Under the pieces are notes generated by a model that was not told the origin of the DNA, did no database searches, and was given only the letters and a program-made list of their open reading frames with translations. Of a stretch of 64,000 nucleotides of DNA, positions 62,865-64,000 are shown in pieces. Origin of the DNA: Turbatrix aceti. Lineage: Eukaryota; Nematoda; Chromadorea; Rhabditida; Panagrolaimidae. Position numbers and translations under genes: made by a program. The stretch is from the NCBI GenBank assembly GCA_963969345.1, contig OZ017769.1, positions 10,977,725-11,041,724 on the forward strand, read 5' to 3'. How positions within the stretch are numbered: the stretch's first letter is position 1; each line of letters begins with the position of its first letter.

Positions 62865-64000
62865 ATGGCCTTTTTTGGCCAATTGTCAGCCAAATTTCAA
62901 GAACTTAAGCCACAGATTTCAAATGTCGTTGAACAAGCGTCACGTGCACGCCAAAACTTGGTTCCTGTCCTGAACAAGTGTACTGCTCAGCTGGATACGC
63001 TAGGAAAAATTTTACAAGTAAATGCCAACCGTCAGCAATCTCCCATTGACATACTGCCTTCGATTACGGCATACGATCCATCGCTCGAAAGCGTTGAGTT
63101 TACGTTAGTTTGTTTCTGAATTACAAAAGTGGAAAAAAAAAGTTAGTCAGGCTCATTTTCCCTGGTGTGAGACCAAAAAATAAAAAGCAAAAAAATTTAC
63201 TGACTAACTAACTTTGAAATGTATCGTATTTCGTTAGCGTGCGCCTGGTTGCTGGATGCCATGCGACTGGTCTTTCTTTTTTTATTCCCTATGAGCAAAA
63301 TAGCACATATGTACGTCAGTCACACATTTTAAAAATTACCATGTGACCAAAAAACCAAAAAAAAATTATTCCATGACATCAAAAATCTGGCTGAAATCAT
63401 TTTTTTAGACTAAACTATGACGACACGGCCCAGCTTATGGTCTCGAACATAGGACAATGCCTTCAAATCCAATACCCCGAGGGCAACAGCACCGATCTCG
63501 TGACATCACTATTCCCGGAGGAACAGTTTCATTTGGAGGTTATCAACTTCCACTGGGGCACAGAACCCATGAACGGATCGGAGCACTCTGTGGGGGGCGT
63601 AGGATATGCCGGTGAGGTGCACTTTATCCACCGTAATCTCAAGTACCTCAACCTCGACCTGGCCAGCAAACAACCCGATGGAATTCTGGCCCTTGCAGTT
63701 TTTCTTAACGAATCACATGACGATAATACAAATCTCATCGCGCTTAACAATGTTCTCAGTCACGTGCACTACAACGGCACTGAATCCGGGCTTGTTGGTT
63801 TTCGATTCAGCAATTTGATCCCGACTGCGGATAAGGCAAAGGAATTCTGGACGTACGATGGCTCGGAGACCATAGAACCTTTCCGTGAATCTGTCAAGTG
63901 GGTCATATACCGCTCGGCAGTCCCCGTATCCTCTGGACAACTGGATGCGTGGCGAACGCTGTGCAAGACGCGGCACGAAGACGAAGTCGAAGAACGCATG
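62865..64000 (+). CDS. Carbonic anhydrase-related protein, probably catalytically inactive, 3' partial
   Basis: Two exons in the window, 62865..63103 and 63409..64000; 277 residues before the edge. The alpha-carbonic anhydrase fold is recognised by RQQSPIDI at about residues 56-63, FHWG at 127-130, NGSEHSV, GEVHFIHRN and FWTYDGSETIEPFRESVKW. Of the three zinc ligands (human CA2 numbering), His94 is replaced by Asn (N126), while His96 (H128) and His119 (H151) remain; the proton-shuttle His64 position holds Gln, and the SLTTPP block reads SETIEP. This points to a carbonic anhydrase-related protein such as the CA10/CA11 group, which act as binding partners rather than enzymes. The N-terminal 50 residues are helical and lack the usual W-x-Y-x-G-P-xx-W start of the fold. 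Start at 62865 was chosen because a GTTTTAG site lies 23 bases upstream; a longer in-frame extension upstream is AT-rich and unlikely. Confidence 0.85.

Noticed and set aside
63141..63209. 10-bp inverted repeat AGTTAGTCAG in the carbonic anhydrase-related intron
   Set aside because: Short, low-complexity and without a target duplication; not enough to call a mobile element.

Overview
The window is nuclear DNA from an animal, most likely a nematode. Genes are split by many short introns of about 46-60 bases with T-rich acceptors (TTTTCAG or TTTTAG), alongside a few introns of 0.2-3.5 kb. The gene content includes families that are expanded or typical in nematodes: a patched-related RND protein, a PAR-motif Cys-loop anion channel, an SLC17-type carrier and a p66/GATAD2 protein. 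No species is named because nothing here decides it. All gene models were built by hand from splice sites, and every internal exon junction was checked for reading phase.

Layout. 0-23 kb is gene-dense: the 3' end of a cysteine-rich secreted protein (+), AFG1-like ATPase (-), CFP1/CXXC1 (-), MIX23 (+), DHX15/Prp43 helicase (+), a membrane-anchored YccV-like protein (+), an unrecognised 461-aa protein (-), a Cys-loop anion channel (+), an SLC17-type transporter (+), an unrecognised 204-aa protein (-) and AATF/Bfr2 (-). 22.5-32 kb is a gene desert. 32-43.5 kb holds a patched-related protein (+) and p66/GATAD2 (-), whose first coding exon sits 3.5 kb from the second. After another sparse stretch come IMP3 (-, 48.6-49.2 kb), an SLC4 bicarbonate transporter (+, 53.4-59.2 kb) and the 5' part of a carbonic anhydrase-related protein (+, 62.9 kb to the window end).

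How the genes relate. There is no single pathway. Three genes belong to ribosome biogenesis (IMP3, AATF; DHX15 serves both splicing and ribosome assembly). Two are chromatin factors (CFP1 of the SET1/COMPASS H3K4 methyltransferase; p66 of NuRD). Two are mitochondrial (AFG1, MIX23). Four are membrane transport or signalling proteins (channel, SLC17, PTR, SLC4). CFP1 and MIX23 are divergent with a shared 0.5-kb upstream region. The YccV-like gene and the 461-aa gene are convergent with polyadenylation signals that cross over.

Most notable observations: a complete non-autonomous hAT-type element (10-bp CAGGG terminal inverted repeats, perfect 8-bp target duplication) inside an SLC4 intron; a CFP1 homologue without a CXXC finger; a carbonic anhydrase-related protein lacking one zinc-ligand histidine; a probable solo LTR; a perfect 28-bp palindrome; and splice-acceptor-like sites just upstream of several start codons, suggesting trans-splicing or 5'UTR introns. 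No CRISPR, rRNA or convincing tRNA was seen, and no clearly new multi-gene system.
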